From: Aureimonas ureilytica DSM 18598 = NBRC 106430
GTDB lineage: Bacteria; Pseudomonadota; Alphaproteobacteria; Rhizobiales; Rhizobiaceae
Assembly: GCF_000382705.1 (NCBI RefSeq)
Contig: NZ_ARQE01000002.1
Span: forward strand, 186,001-250,000
Length of the DNA: 64,000 bases
Reading direction: 5' to 3'
Shown here: piece by piece, positions 1 to 8,855 of the stretch
How positions within the stretch are numbered: position 1 is the stretch's first letter
Layout of the letters: every line of letters starts with the position of its first letter
The notes under the pieces: model-generated
Seen by the model: the letters and a program-made list of their open reading frames with translations, nothing else
The model's database searches: none
Told to the model about the DNA's origin: nothing
Translations under genes and position numbers: made by a program

Positions 1-2062
1 CGATGTCGCCATCGAGCGATCCGCTCGCCTGACCCGGAATGACGCGCACGACGCCATCGAGTTTGGAAACGCGCCGGCCCTGGATCGGCTGATTGGGATC
101 GACCTTGTCGAGATCGGCTTCCACGCTCCAGGTCTCGACCTGCCGGTGCGCCGGGATCGCGTCGCCCAGCCGCAGACGCGCTTCGACTTTCACCGCAGCC
201 TGTCCTGTCACCTTGTCGGGATCGAGATCGAGCGAGCGCAGCGCATGAATGGGCTCGGCGTCGGCGACCTCGAGCGCGTCGCGCAAGGGGCCGTTCGCAG
301 CCAGGGCAAGGTCGATCTGAAGGTCTCTCTGGTCGCCTTCGTCGGGCTTGCGAAGCGAGACCGTGGCAGGGCCGAGCGTCAGATCCGGGTGCTCGGCCAT
401 GCCCGCCTGATCGACGAAGATCGTCGTCGTCCCGCCGCGCGTTTCGAGCCGGCCTTCCGCCTTTTCGAGACGGGGCACCGTTCCGACCGTCGACAGATCC
501 ATGTTCCGGAGTTCGAGATCGAGCTGAAGCTCGTCGTCGCGAGGCGAAGCGCCCGGCTTGAACGCTTCACCGAGCCGCGACCGGGCGACGTCGATGCGGA
601 TCGCACCGGACGGCACGCGGCCCTCGTTCCCGACATGCCCGAGCACCCAGGACCGCGCCTTGCCCGACACGATGAACGGCCAGAAGGCTTTGACAGAGGG
701 CGCGGACAGGTTGTCGGCGTTGAGGCGCAGCATGGTGAGATCGGTATCGGCGCGCCCGCGATAGATCGCGTTCCCCGTCAGCCGTCCCTTCTGCGTTTCA
801 AGATCGAGCTTGGAAATCTCTGCGGACTGGGCGACGGGGTCGATCAGACCATCCACCCAGACGCTCGCCTCCAAGGGCTTATCGCTCCCTTCCGGCAGGC
901 CGACCTTCGATCGCACCGTCTTGCTGCCGATGCGAAACTTCAGCCGGTCCGGATCGGTGGCGCCGTCCGTGACGACGGGCTCCACCGTTCCTTCGAGATC
1001 GAAACCCACATCCTCGAACCGCAAAGGGCTGGATAGGACCTGCACGCGATCTTCGCCTTCGCGGTACTCGACCCGCAAGGTCGAGGGTTCGATCTTGGTG
1101 TGGTTCAGACCGAGTTGAAGACGCCCCTCGCCGGAGCGGATCGTGAGGCCGAGAACCGCCATGCCCGTTTGGGCCTGCCGATGCATTCCGGCCTCCAGCG
1201 AGATCGCGGCGTCGCTGCCGAAGGGGCGCTCGTCCTTCGTGTCGCCATCGGCCGCGGGCGGAAGGATCTGCGCGAGATCGATCTCGCCGGAGCGCAGCGA
1301 CAGAGACTGGAGCCGGGCGCTGTCCGGGTCGAAATCGGCGGCGCCGCCGAGCGACAGCGAACGACCGGCGACATCGAATCTCGCATAGAGCGAGAGCGAT
1401 CCGTCGAGGCCCCGATGAAGCTCCGCCCGGTCGATATGCAGGTCCGGCACGCGCGCGAAGGCGCCGGTGAAGCCTTCGATGGTGATGTCCCCGAACGCCA
1501 CCGTATCGAAATGATAGGCTTGAAGAGCCTGGAGCTGACGTTCCAGCGTACGGATCGCGCTTTCCGCCGTACGCGAGATGCGCGATCGCATGGGCGCGGC
1601 CGGTTCGGGCGTCGCGGTTGCGGGCGATTGCGATACGGGCGTCGCCTGGTTCCTCTGGTAGCGCTCGCTCGGCGTTTCGCCGAAGGCCGCCAGATCGATC
1701 CGCGCCTTTTCGATTTCCAGCCGGCCGAACTCGAGAGACCCTCCGACGAGCGGCAGGAGACGGACGGCCACGGACACGCGTCCGATTTCGGAACTGAGCT
1801 CAGGCCGGTCGCGGCGATGAAGCGCGACATCGTCCCAGGACAGGGCGAGGATGCCGTCCTTGCGGATTTCGAAACGCTGCGCGCCGAGCGAGACGTCATA
1901 GGCCGGACCGAAGAGCCGACCGAGCGCCGCCTTGGTCTGCCCCTGCACGAAGGCTTCGCCGGTCGGCGTGCCCAAGAGCACGAAAAGCCCGAGCGCGGCC
2001 ACGAGCAGAACCAGCACGAGGAGGCTCACGAGCGCGCCGATCCAGCGGACGAGCCTCGTCAT
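1..2062 (-). CDS. AsmA-like / DUF3971 (YhdP-type) envelope protein, C-terminus cut by window edge
   Basis: The minus-strand frame is open from an ATG at 2062 to the left edge without a stop, giving at least 687 residues. Residues 8-29 form one hydrophobic segment (IGALVSLLVLVLLVAALG), so the protein is probably anchored in the inner membrane with a long periplasmic part. The rest is a repetitive beta-rich sequence, with stretches such as GDITIEGFTGAF and KGRLTGNAIYRGRADT, typical of AsmA/YhdP/DUF3971 proteins. These are now thought to help move phospholipid across the envelope. That role is family knowledge, not something shown here. The gene diverges from bcp across a gap of about 245 bp. 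The family call is fairly safe; the exact subfamily is less so because the C-terminus is missing. Confidence 0.8.
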   Translation of the reverse strand, partial: MTRLVRWIGALVSLLVLVLLVAALGLFVLLGTPTGEAFVQGQTKAALGRLFGPAYDVSLGAQRFEIRKDGILALSWDDVALHRRDRPELSSEIGRVSVAVRLLPLVGGSLEFGRLEIEKARIDLAAFGETPSERYQRNQATPVSQSPATATPEPAAPMRSRISRTAESAIRTLERQLQALQAYHFDTVAFGDITIEGFTGAFARVPDLHIDRAELHRGLDGSLSLYARFDVAGRSLSLGGAADFDPDSARLQSLSLRSGEIDLAQILPPAADGDTKDERPFGSDAAISLEAGMHRQAQTGMAVLGLTIRSGEGRLQLGLNHTKIEPSTLRVEYREGEDRVQVLSSPLRFEDVGFDLEGTVEPVVTDGATDPDRLKFRIGSKTVRSKVGLPEGSDKPLEASVWVDGLIDPVAQSAEISKLDLETQKGRLTGNAIYRGRADTDLTMLRLNADNLSAPSVKAFWPFIVSGKARSWVLGHVGNEGRVPSGAIRIDVARSRLGEAFKPGASPRDDELQLDLELRNMDLSTVGTVPRLEKAEGRLETRGGTTTIFVDQAGMAEHPDLTLGPATVSLRKPDEGDQRDLQIDLALAANGPLRDALEVADAEPIHALRSLDLDPDKVTGQAAVKVEARLRLGDAIPAHRQVETWSVEADLDKVDPNQPIQGRRVSKLDGVVRVIPGQASGSLDGDI

Positions 2063-2307
2063 CGGGCCGTCCCCACTGGGGGCTCAGAGAGCGAGGAGCG
2101 AAGTGTCGGCCGGGGCCTGTCGGCGCGGCAAGCCATGTCGAACTGCATCGTTCCTTCGGTCTGGAGCCCGCAGGCGGTGTCGAACTTCCGAATTTTCGGG
2201 ATCGGGCTGCAGGAGCCTCGGTCCGCTGATATAGACGAGCGAACCGGCGGGTGAACCCTCCCGCTGCCGCTCTCATGCCGTCTCAATTGGCCGAAAGGAA
2301 GGCTCTC

Positions 2308-2790
2308 ATGTCCATCCCGAGTGTAGGACAGGACTGTCCCGATTTTGAACTCCCCGATAGCGACGGCGCGCTCGTGTCAAAAGCCACGCTCAAGCCACGG
2401 TCTTTCGTCCTCTATTTCTACCCCAAGGATGACACGTCCGGCTGCACGACCGAGGCGATCGAGTTCACGGCCTTGATCGAGGAGTTCGCCGCGCTCGGCA
2501 TCGAGGTTCTCGGCGTCTCGCCGGATTCGCCCGCCAAGCACTGCCGCTTCCGCGACAAGCACGGGCTGAAAGTTCGTCTTCTGGCGGACGAAGAGAAGTC
2601 TCTCCTCCAGGCCTTCGGCGTCTGGGCCGAAAAGAGCATGTATGGTCGCAAATATATGGGTGTCGAGCGCACCACGGCGCTGATCGATGGAGACGGGAAG
2701 GTCGCCAAGGTCTGGGAAAAGGTGAAAGCGGGCGGTCACGCGCGCGAGGTTCTGGAGGCCGCGAAGGCCATGACCGGCGGCGCGGCATGA
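2308..2790 (+). CDS. bcp: Thioredoxin-dependent peroxiredoxin, Bcp/PrxQ type
   Basis: This 160-residue protein reduces hydrogen peroxide and organic peroxides in the cytoplasm using thioredoxin. The peroxidatic cysteine is C46 in DDTSGCTTEA. The position five residues later, where E. coli Bcp has its resolving cysteine, is Ile. C79 (SPAKHCRF), in the helix where other PrxQ proteins carry a resolving cysteine, is the likely substitute. The ATG at 2308 is chosen because GAAAGGAAGG lies 5 nt upstream; a longer frame from 2251 lacks such a site. The stop overlaps the next ATG by 4 bp, so the two genes are probably translated together. Confidence 0.95.
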   Translation: MSIPSVGQDCPDFELPDSDGALVSKATLKPRSFVLYFYPKDDTSGCTTEAIEFTALIEEFAALGIEVLGVSPDSPAKHCRFRDKHGLKVRLLADEEKSLLQAFGVWAEKSMYGRKYMGVERTTALIDGDGKVAKVWEKVKAGGHAREVLEAAKAMTGGAA

Positions 2791-3608
2791 CGGAAGGCCT
2801 TCCCGGCACCTTGCGGGCCGCCGCGATCGCGGCCCTGAGCCAAGCCGATCTCGGCGAGAAGGCGCGGCTGACGACGGCGGCCGGCGAGCGCTGGTTTGCA
2901 CGAAGGCTCGGCCTGTCGGCGCCGACCGACCCGGCCTTGCCATCCCGGCCGGGCCGGCCATCCGAGCCCCGGCTCGTGCCGCCGCGCGAGGTGCCGCGTC
3001 GCTCGGTCCACACGCCGGAGGGCCGGATCGCGATGATCCATGCCCTCGCCCATATCGAGCTCAACGCCATCGATCTCGCGCTCGACATCGTCGCCCGCTT
3101 CTGCGGCCAGCCCGTCCCGCGCTCGTTCTTCGATGGCTGGATGACGGTGGCGATGGAAGAGGCCAAGCATTTCGGCCTCCTGTCGGCGCGGCTCGCCGCG
3201 CTCGGCTCGCGCTACGGCGCGCTGCCCGCCCATGACGGCCTGTGGCAAGCGGTGGAGGTGACGTCGCACGATCTGCCCTCGCGCCTTGCCATCGTGCCGC
3301 TGATCCTCGAAGCGCGCGGCCTCGACGTGACGCCGTCGCTCCTCGCCAAGCTGGCCGAGGTCGGAGATCACGAGACCGCCGCGATTCTCGACATCATCTA
3401 CAATGACGAGAAGAAGCATGTCGCGATCGGCGCGAAATGGTTTCGCTTCCTGTGTGCACGCCAGCGGATCGACCCCGCGCGCCGGTTTCAGGAAATCGTG
3501 CGCGAGTGCTTCCGCGGCGAGGTGAAGCCACCCTTCAACGACCGCGCCAGAGCCGAAGCCGGCCTCACGCCGACCTTCTATCGCTCGCTTTCACCCCTTT
3601 CGAGCTGA
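2787..3608 (+). CDS. DUF455 family ferritin-like protein
   Basis: This is a 273-residue protein of the DUF455 group, predicted to be a ferritin-like four-helix bundle with a di-iron-type centre. Candidate metal ligands are visible in helical motifs: HALAHIELNAIDLALD, AMEEAKHFGLL and IYNDEKKHVAIG, each pairing Glu or Asp with His as in ferritin-like folds. The function of the family is unknown. Its ATG overlaps the bcp stop (ATGA), which suggests co-expression with the peroxide reductase and hints at a role in oxidative stress or iron handling. That link is inference from context only. Confidence 0.85.
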   Translation: MTEGLPGTLRAAAIAALSQADLGEKARLTTAAGERWFARRLGLSAPTDPALPSRPGRPSEPRLVPPREVPRRSVHTPEGRIAMIHALAHIELNAIDLALDIVARFCGQPVPRSFFDGWMTVAMEEAKHFGLLSARLAALGSRYGALPAHDGLWQAVEVTSHDLPSRLAIVPLILEARGLDVTPSLLAKLAEVGDHETAAILDIIYNDEKKHVAIGAKWFRFLCARQRIDPARRFQEIVRECFRGEVKPPFNDRARAEAGLTPTFYRSLSPLSS

Positions 3609-3623
3609 TCGCCGGCCGATCCC

Positions 3624-3638
3624 GTAACGCTCCATTAA
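3624..3638. promoter_or_regulatory. CtrA-box-like sequence upstream of the M23 peptidase
   Basis: GTAA-N7-TTAACC lies 62 bp before the M23 peptidase ATG and just after the DUF455 stop. It matches 7 of 8 bases of the TTAA-N7-TTAA motif bound by the cell-cycle regulator CtrA in alphaproteobacteria. A chance match is quite possible. Confidence 0.35.
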
Positions 3639-3699
3639 CCCTAACGATGTGTAATGGCGGCCACGCCTGCACGATCGTTTGAGTTGGAGTCGATTGCGG

Positions 3700-4944
3700 A
3701 TGGCTTCCGGTTCTCGAAGAAGCGTTTTCGGCCGCAAGTCGGCCTCGCACACGATCGTCATCGCCCGCGGCGACAAGATCAGGCATTGGACGGTGCGGCC
3801 CTGGCTCTTGGCGACGAGCCTCGGGCTCGCCGGCCTGACGCTCGTCGGCAGTCTCGGCCTCGCCGGCGCCTATCTTTTCAACGACAACATCGTCACGGCG
3901 CTTCTGGCGCGCGAAGTTCGCATGGCGAACACCTATGAAGAGCGCATGGCGAACCTGCGCAACGAGATCGATCGGCTGAAGACCGGACAGGCCAAGGTCC
4001 GCGATACGGTCGCCGCGCAGGTGCAACACCTCCTCTCGCAGCAGGCCGAACTGACCGGCCGCTTCGAACAGCTTCAGCCGCTTCTCGAAAAGGCCCAGGC
4101 CATGGGCGTCATGTCGGCCGGCGACAAGGCCGCGACGGACACGGCGCTGAAGGCCTTCATCGCCCCTGCGCCCGTTTCGCACTCCTCGCCCAAGCCGGAT
4201 GCGACAGCGCTCGACGACATCAGCGCCCTGCCCCTGCGACACGCCGACGTCACCGAAATCGCCGACCTCGTTCTGCCGACGATCCGCCGCTCCGTCAGCA
4301 TGGTCAGCGACGAGCAGAGCTCGACCGTCGCCGAACTGACCCGCACGGCGCAGGCGCGCGTCGATCGGCTCGCCGACGTGCTCGGCTCGATCGGCATCCG
4401 CACCGAAGACGCGACGAAGGCGATGGGCGGGCCGTTCATTCCCGCCGATGGCGACCTGTCCTTCAAGGAAAGCCTGAATCTCCTCGATCAGGCGCTCCGG
4501 GCCTATGATCAGCTCCGGGCGAAATCGGCCGGCGTCCCGCTGGCCGATCCGCTTCCGGGCGCGACCGTCAGCTCGGTTTTCGGCGTTCGCCCCGATCCGT
4601 TCTTTCGGCGGCCGGCGCTTCACAGCGGCGTCGATCTCGCCGCGCCCACGGGCACGCTCGTGCGCTCCACGGCGGCGGGCAAGGTCGTCTCGGCCGGGGA
4701 AGCGGGCGGCTATGGCAACATGATCGAGATCCAGCACGCGAACGGGTTCAGCACCCGCTACGCGCATCTCTCGCAGATCGACGTGGCGGTCGGAGACCGC
4801 ATCAAGGCTGGCCAGGCGATCGGCCGCGTCGGCAGCACCGGGCGCAGCACGGGCTCGCATCTGCATTACGAAGTGCGCACGAACGAGGCGCCGGTCGATC
4901 CCGAGCGCTATATCCGCGTGGGACGCAAACTCGCCAAGCTCTGA
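3700..4944 (+). CDS. M23 (LytM-type) murein endopeptidase, membrane anchored
   Basis: This is a 414-residue inner-membrane protein with a periplasmic zinc peptidase domain that cuts peptidoglycan cross-bridges or activates amidases. Residues about 36-60 form one membrane segment. A coiled-coil-rich stretch follows (YEERMANLRNEIDRLKTGQ and nearby), and the C-terminal quarter is the M23 domain. Zinc ligands are present: H308 and D312 in HSGVD, and H389 in HLHYE, so it looks catalytically competent. The ATG at 3700 is preferred over a TTG at 3679 because GGAG lies about 10 nt upstream. It is convergent with prfB across a shared terminator. A CtrA-like box precedes it, which would suit a division-linked wall enzyme. 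Confidence 0.9.
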   Translation: MASGSRRSVFGRKSASHTIVIARGDKIRHWTVRPWLLATSLGLAGLTLVGSLGLAGAYLFNDNIVTALLAREVRMANTYEERMANLRNEIDRLKTGQAKVRDTVAAQVQHLLSQQAELTGRFEQLQPLLEKAQAMGVMSAGDKAATDTALKAFIAPAPVSHSSPKPDATALDDISALPLRHADVTEIADLVLPTIRRSVSMVSDEQSSTVAELTRTAQARVDRLADVLGSIGIRTEDATKAMGGPFIPADGDLSFKESLNLLDQALRAYDQLRAKSAGVPLADPLPGATVSSVFGVRPDPFFRRPALHSGVDLAAPTGTLVRSTAAGKVVSAGEAGGYGNMIEIQHANGFSTRYAHLSQIDVAVGDRIKAGQAIGRVGSTGRSTGSHLHYEVRTNEAPVDPERYIRVGRKLAKL

Positions 4945-4966
4945 ACGATCATCCCAGCTCATAAGG

Positions 4967-5001
4967 AAAGGCCCCGCTCGGATGTCCCGAGCGAGGCCTT
5001 T
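4967..5001. terminator. Bidirectional terminator between the M23 gene and prfB
   Basis: The dyad AAAGGCCCCGCTCGG / CCGAGCGAGGCCTTT has one mismatch and a 5-nt loop. It has A residues on one side and T residues on the other, so it can serve both convergent genes. Confidence 0.8.
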
Positions 5002-5007
5002 CGTTCG

Positions 5008-6136
5008 TCAGTCGAGATCGGCGACGTCGACTTCGCCACCGAACACGCGCTGCGCCAGCGCGGCCTCGATGAAATCGTCGAGGCTGCCGTCCAGCACCTG
5101 CTGCGGGCTCGTGCTTTCGACGCCGGTGCGCAGGTCCTTCACCAGCTGATAGGGCTGGAGAACGTAGGACCGGATCTGGTGGCCCCAGCCGATATCCGTC
5201 TTGGACGCGGCGGCGGCGTTGGCCTTCTCCTCCTGCTTGCGCAGTTCCTCTTCGTAGAGGCGGGCGCGCAGCATGTTCCAGGCCGTCGCGCGGTTCTTGT
5301 GCTGCGAGCGCTCGCTCTGGCACTGAACCACGATACCGGTCGCCAGATGCGTGATACGCACGGCCGAGTCGGTCGTGTTGACGTGCTGACCGCCCGCGCC
5401 CGAAGCGCGATAGGTGTCGATGCGCACGTCGCTTTCGTTGACGTCGATCTCGATCGAATCGTCCACCACCGGGTAGACCCAGACCGAGGCGAAGGAAGTG
5501 TGCCGACGCGCCTGGCTGTCATAGGGCGAGATGCGCACGAGACGGTGCACGCCCGACTCGACCTTCATCTTGCCATAGGCATTGTGGCCCTTCAGGAGGA
5601 TCGTCGCGGACTTGATGCCCGCTTCTTCTCCCGAATTCTGCTCGAGCACCTCGACCTTCATCCGGGCACGCTCGCCCCAGCGCATGTACATGCGCAGAAG
5701 CATCGACGCCCAATCCTGGCTTTCCGTGCCACCGGCGCCGGAATGAATTTCGACATAGGTGTCGTTGGCATCGACCTCGCCCGACAGAAGCGCCTCGATC
5801 TGGCGCTCGGCGACGTCCTTCTGCAGGCCCTTGATGGCGTTCTCGGCCTCTGTCACGACCGCGTCGTCACCTTCCTCCTCGCCCATGGCGATGAGTTCGA
5901 TGTTGTCGCGTAAGGCCTGTTCGAGACCGAGGATGCCGTTGATGCCGCTGTCCAGACGCTGGCGCTCCTTCATGAGGCGCTGCGCTTCCTGCGGATCGTT
6001 CCAGATGGACGGGTCTTCGGCGGCCGCGTTCAGCCGATCGAGTTCACGGACGGACTGATCCCAGTCAAAGATGCCTCCTCAGCAGGCTTACGGCCTGCTG
6101 GATTTCGTCGACAATGGATTGAATCTCGGCACGCAT
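5008..6136 (-). CDS. prfB: Peptide chain release factor 2, with programmed +1 frameshift
   Basis: RF2 recognises UGA and UAA stop codons and releases the finished peptide on the ribosome. The gene is split over two frames. The first 23 codons run from the ATG at 6136 (MRAEIQSIVDEI...LLRRHL) to an in-frame TGA at 6067-6065. Skipping the T at 6067 continues as DWDQSVRELD into the main frame, for 375 residues in total, the normal length. The GGQ catalytic motif is present (SGAGGQHVNTT). The stop-reading loop that is SPF in E. coli RF2 reads SPY here (RISPYDSQ). A start at the internal ATG 5973 would drop about 54 residues and is wrong. GAGGGAAA precedes the ATG. Confidence 0.96.
6065..6079 (-). 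promoter_or_regulatory. prfB: prfB programmed +1 frameshift signal
   Basis: On the minus strand the sequence reads AGGAGG CAT CTT TGA C. It has a perfect internal Shine-Dalgarno (6079-6074), a 3-nt spacer, the slippery CTT and a poorly terminating TGA followed by C. This is the classic autoregulatory RF2 site: low RF2 lets the ribosome slip +1 at CTT and make more RF2. Confidence 0.96.
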
Positions 6137-6220
6137 GCCGTTTCCCTCGCTCTGCAAAGGTTTGGAATGGCGCGGACCATAGGGACCGCACCTTGCCGTG
6201 TAAAGCTCGGGCGGCGCCGC

Positions 6221-8665
6221 TCAGAAGAGCCCGCCGGCTCCCGACACGATGGCCTGCTGGGCTTCCGCCGGCAGCGGCTCGGCCGAGGCACTCGGCCCCG
6301 AACTGCCCGCGCCGATGACCTCGTAGACGTTGGACGGCCCGGTGCCCGGCTTGAAGGCTTCGATGATCGCGTCCTTCGAGCCGGACTCGGCTGCCATTCC
6401 GGTTCGCCGATCGACGGCGATCTGCGTCATGCCTTCGGGGATACGGAAATCGGCGACCGGCTTGCCCTTGATCGCGTCCTTCATGAAGTCCACGAAGACC
6501 GGCGCCGCGAAGCCGCCACCCGTTCCGCCATGACCCAGCGGCTGCGGATTGTCGTAGCCGAGGTAAACACCCGTCACGAGGTCCGGCGTGAAGCCGACGA
6601 ACCAGGCGTCCTTCTCGTCGTTCGTCGTGCCCGTCTTGCCGGCCGCCGGCACGCCGAGCTGCTTCACGACGGCTGCGGTGCCGCGCTGCACGACACCTTC
6701 CATCATGGAGGTGATCTGGTACGCCGTCATGGGGTCGAGCACCTGCTGGCGGTCGTCCACGAGTTCCGGCTCGGCCTGGTCGGCCCAGCCAGCTTCGTTG
6801 CAGCCATCACACTGGCGGTTGTCGTGCTTGTAGACCGTCTGCCCATAGCGGTTCTGAACGCGGTCGATCAGCGAGGGCTCGATGGAGCGACCGCCATTGG
6901 CCATCACGGAATAGGCCGAGACCATCCGCATGACCGTGGTCTCGCCGGATCCGAGGGCCATCGGCAGGTAGGGCATCATCTTGTCGTAGATGCCGAAGCG
7001 CTCGGCGTATTCGGCGACGAGCTTCATGCCCATGTCGTCCGCGAGCCGCACGGTCATCAGATTGCGGCTCTTCTCGATGCCGGTGCGCAGCGTCGAGGGA
7101 CCCGCGAACTCGCCGCCGTAGTTCTTCGGCTCCCAGACGCCACCGCGACCGTCGGGGATCGAGATCGGCGCGTCCAGGATCACCGAGGCCGGCGTGTAGC
7201 CATTGTCGAGCGCCGCCGCGTAGACGATCGGCTTGAACGAGGAGCCCGGCTGGCGATAGGCCTGCGTTGCCCGGTTGAACTCGGACTGCGCGTAGGAGAA
7301 GCCGCCGACCATGGCGAGGACGCGGCCCGTATGCGGGTCCATCGCGACGAGCGCACCCTGCACCTTCGGCGGCTGGCGCAGGCGATAGCCGCTGCCGTCT
7401 TCCTTCTTCTCGACATAGACGACGTCGCCGCGCTGCAGAACGCGGTCGGCGGTCTTCACGGAGGCGCGGCGCCCGTCCTGCACGGTCTGGAGCGCCCAGC
7501 GCATGTCGGCGAGCGCGATCGTTCCGATCTCGCGCTCGGGCCCGCGCCGGCCCGAGGCCAGCTTCGCCGGTTGAAGACCGATGCCGACCGAATTGGCGTC
7601 GGCGGTCAGGACGACGGCAAGCCGCCATTCGGGCACGTCCGACAGAGCTTCGATCTCGCCGAGCGGCTGACCCCAGTCGTTGCCGAGCTCCACCGTCTTT
7701 ACGGGGCCGCGGAAGCCCTTGGTCTGATCGTATTGCACCAGCGCGTGCTGAAGGGCGCGGCGCGCTTCCACCTGCATGGTGGGGTCGAGCGTCGTGCGAA
7801 CCGAAAGGCCACCCTCGTAAAGCGAGTTGACGCCATAGCGCGCGATGATCTCGCGGCGGACCTCCTCGGTGAAATAGTCGGCATCGGCGACATAGGCGCT
7901 GGCGGGACGGATCTTGATGCCGAGCGGCTTGGCGATGGCCTCGTTGGCCTGATCCTGCGTGATGAAGCCGTTCTCGGCCATGCGCTGGATGACCCAGTTG
8001 CGCCGGGCGATCGCCTCGTCCGGGTTGCGGAACGGGTTGTAGTTCTCCGGCGCCTTGGGCAAGGCCGCGAGATAGGCGACCTCCTGGATCTCCAGCTCGT
8101 TCACCGACTTGTCGAAATAGGACAGCGAAGCGGCCGCGACGCCATAGGCGCCAAGCCCGAGATAGATCTCGTTGAGATAAAGCTCGAGAATGCGGTCCTT
8201 CGAATAGGCCTGCTCGATGCGCAGCGAAAGAATGGCTTCCTTCACCTTGCGCTCCATCGAGCGCTCGTTGGTGAGAAGGAAGTTCTTGGCGACCTGCTGC
8301 GTGATGGTCGAGCCGCCCTGCATCGGGCCGCCCTTGATGGAAACGAGCGCCGCGCGCACGATGCCTTCGGGATCGACGCCGTGATGCTCGTAGAAATTCT
8401 TGTCCTCGGCCGAGAGGAACGCGTTCTTCAGGAGATTGGGGATCGCCTGGATCGGCAGATAAAGCCGGCGCTGCTTGGCGTATTCGGCCATGAGGCCGCC
8501 GTCCGACGCGTGGATGCGCGTCATCACGGGCGGCTCGTATTTCTCGAGAACCTGGTAGTCGGGAAGGTCCTCGCTCATCTTCGCGACATACAGGCCGACG
8601 CCGCCCGCGCCGATCAGCGCCAGAACCGATCCGATTCCGAAGAAATAGCCGAGCAGTCTGATCAT
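6221..8665 (-). CDS. mrcA: Penicillin-binding protein 1A (bifunctional glycosyltransferase/transpeptidase)
   Basis: This 814-residue class A PBP polymerises lipid II into glycan strands and cross-links the peptides in the periplasm. Residues about 5-27 form the membrane anchor. The GT51 domain has its catalytic Glu in AEDKNFYEHHG (about residue 87) and the GGSTITQQVAKN motif. The transpeptidase domain has SSFK (Ser about 475), SRN as the SxN motif and KTGTT (Lys about 677), so all active-site motifs are intact. The C-terminus is a flexible Ser/Gly/Pro-rich tail. The gene lies about 190 bp downstream of the AMIN-amidase on the same strand, a wall-enzyme pairing that is common in Rhizobiales. 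Confidence 0.95.
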   Translation of the reverse strand: MIRLLGYFFGIGSVLALIGAGGVGLYVAKMSEDLPDYQVLEKYEPPVMTRIHASDGGLMAEYAKQRRLYLPIQAIPNLLKNAFLSAEDKNFYEHHGVDPEGIVRAALVSIKGGPMQGGSTITQQVAKNFLLTNERSMERKVKEAILSLRIEQAYSKDRILELYLNEIYLGLGAYGVAAASLSYFDKSVNELEIQEVAYLAALPKAPENYNPFRNPDEAIARRNWVIQRMAENGFITQDQANEAIAKPLGIKIRPASAYVADADYFTEEVRREIIARYGVNSLYEGGLSVRTTLDPTMQVEARRALQHALVQYDQTKGFRGPVKTVELGNDWGQPLGEIEALSDVPEWRLAVVLTADANSVGIGLQPAKLASGRRGPEREIGTIALADMRWALQTVQDGRRASVKTADRVLQRGDVVYVEKKEDGSGYRLRQPPKVQGALVAMDPHTGRVLAMVGGFSYAQSEFNRATQAYRQPGSSFKPIVYAAALDNGYTPASVILDAPISIPDGRGGVWEPKNYGGEFAGPSTLRTGIEKSRNLMTVRLADDMGMKLVAEYAERFGIYDKMMPYLPMALGSGETTVMRMVSAYSVMANGGRSIEPSLIDRVQNRYGQTVYKHDNRQCDGCNEAGWADQAEPELVDDRQQVLDPMTAYQITSMMEGVVQRGTAAVVKQLGVPAAGKTGTTNDEKDAWFVGFTPDLVTGVYLGYDNPQPLGHGGTGGGFAAPVFVDFMKDAIKGKPVADFRIPEGMTQIAVDRRTGMAAESGSKDAIIEAFKPGTGPSNVYEVIGAGSSGPSASAEPLPAEAQQAIVSGAGGLF

Positions 8666-8855
8666 CGTGAGCCTATCGTCTGCATTCCGGATGCGCCCGA
8701 ACAGCGCGCGACGCGACCGCGCGGCATGAGACCCGCGATGGCGCGTCGCGCCGCCGGGTCCAAGTTTCGGACTTCGTTCATAAATGAGGCGCGCCGATGT
8801 TGCGAGACGCCATTGCGCGCTGGTTGTGGCAAATGCATCACGCCGGGCCGAAGCG

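Noticed and set aside
1100-2254. 384-residue plus-strand open frame at the left end
   Set aside because: It lies opposite the AsmA/DUF3971 gene, whose minus-strand frame runs uninterrupted from 2062 to the edge with a clear membrane anchor. The plus-strand translation is Arg-rich and featureless.
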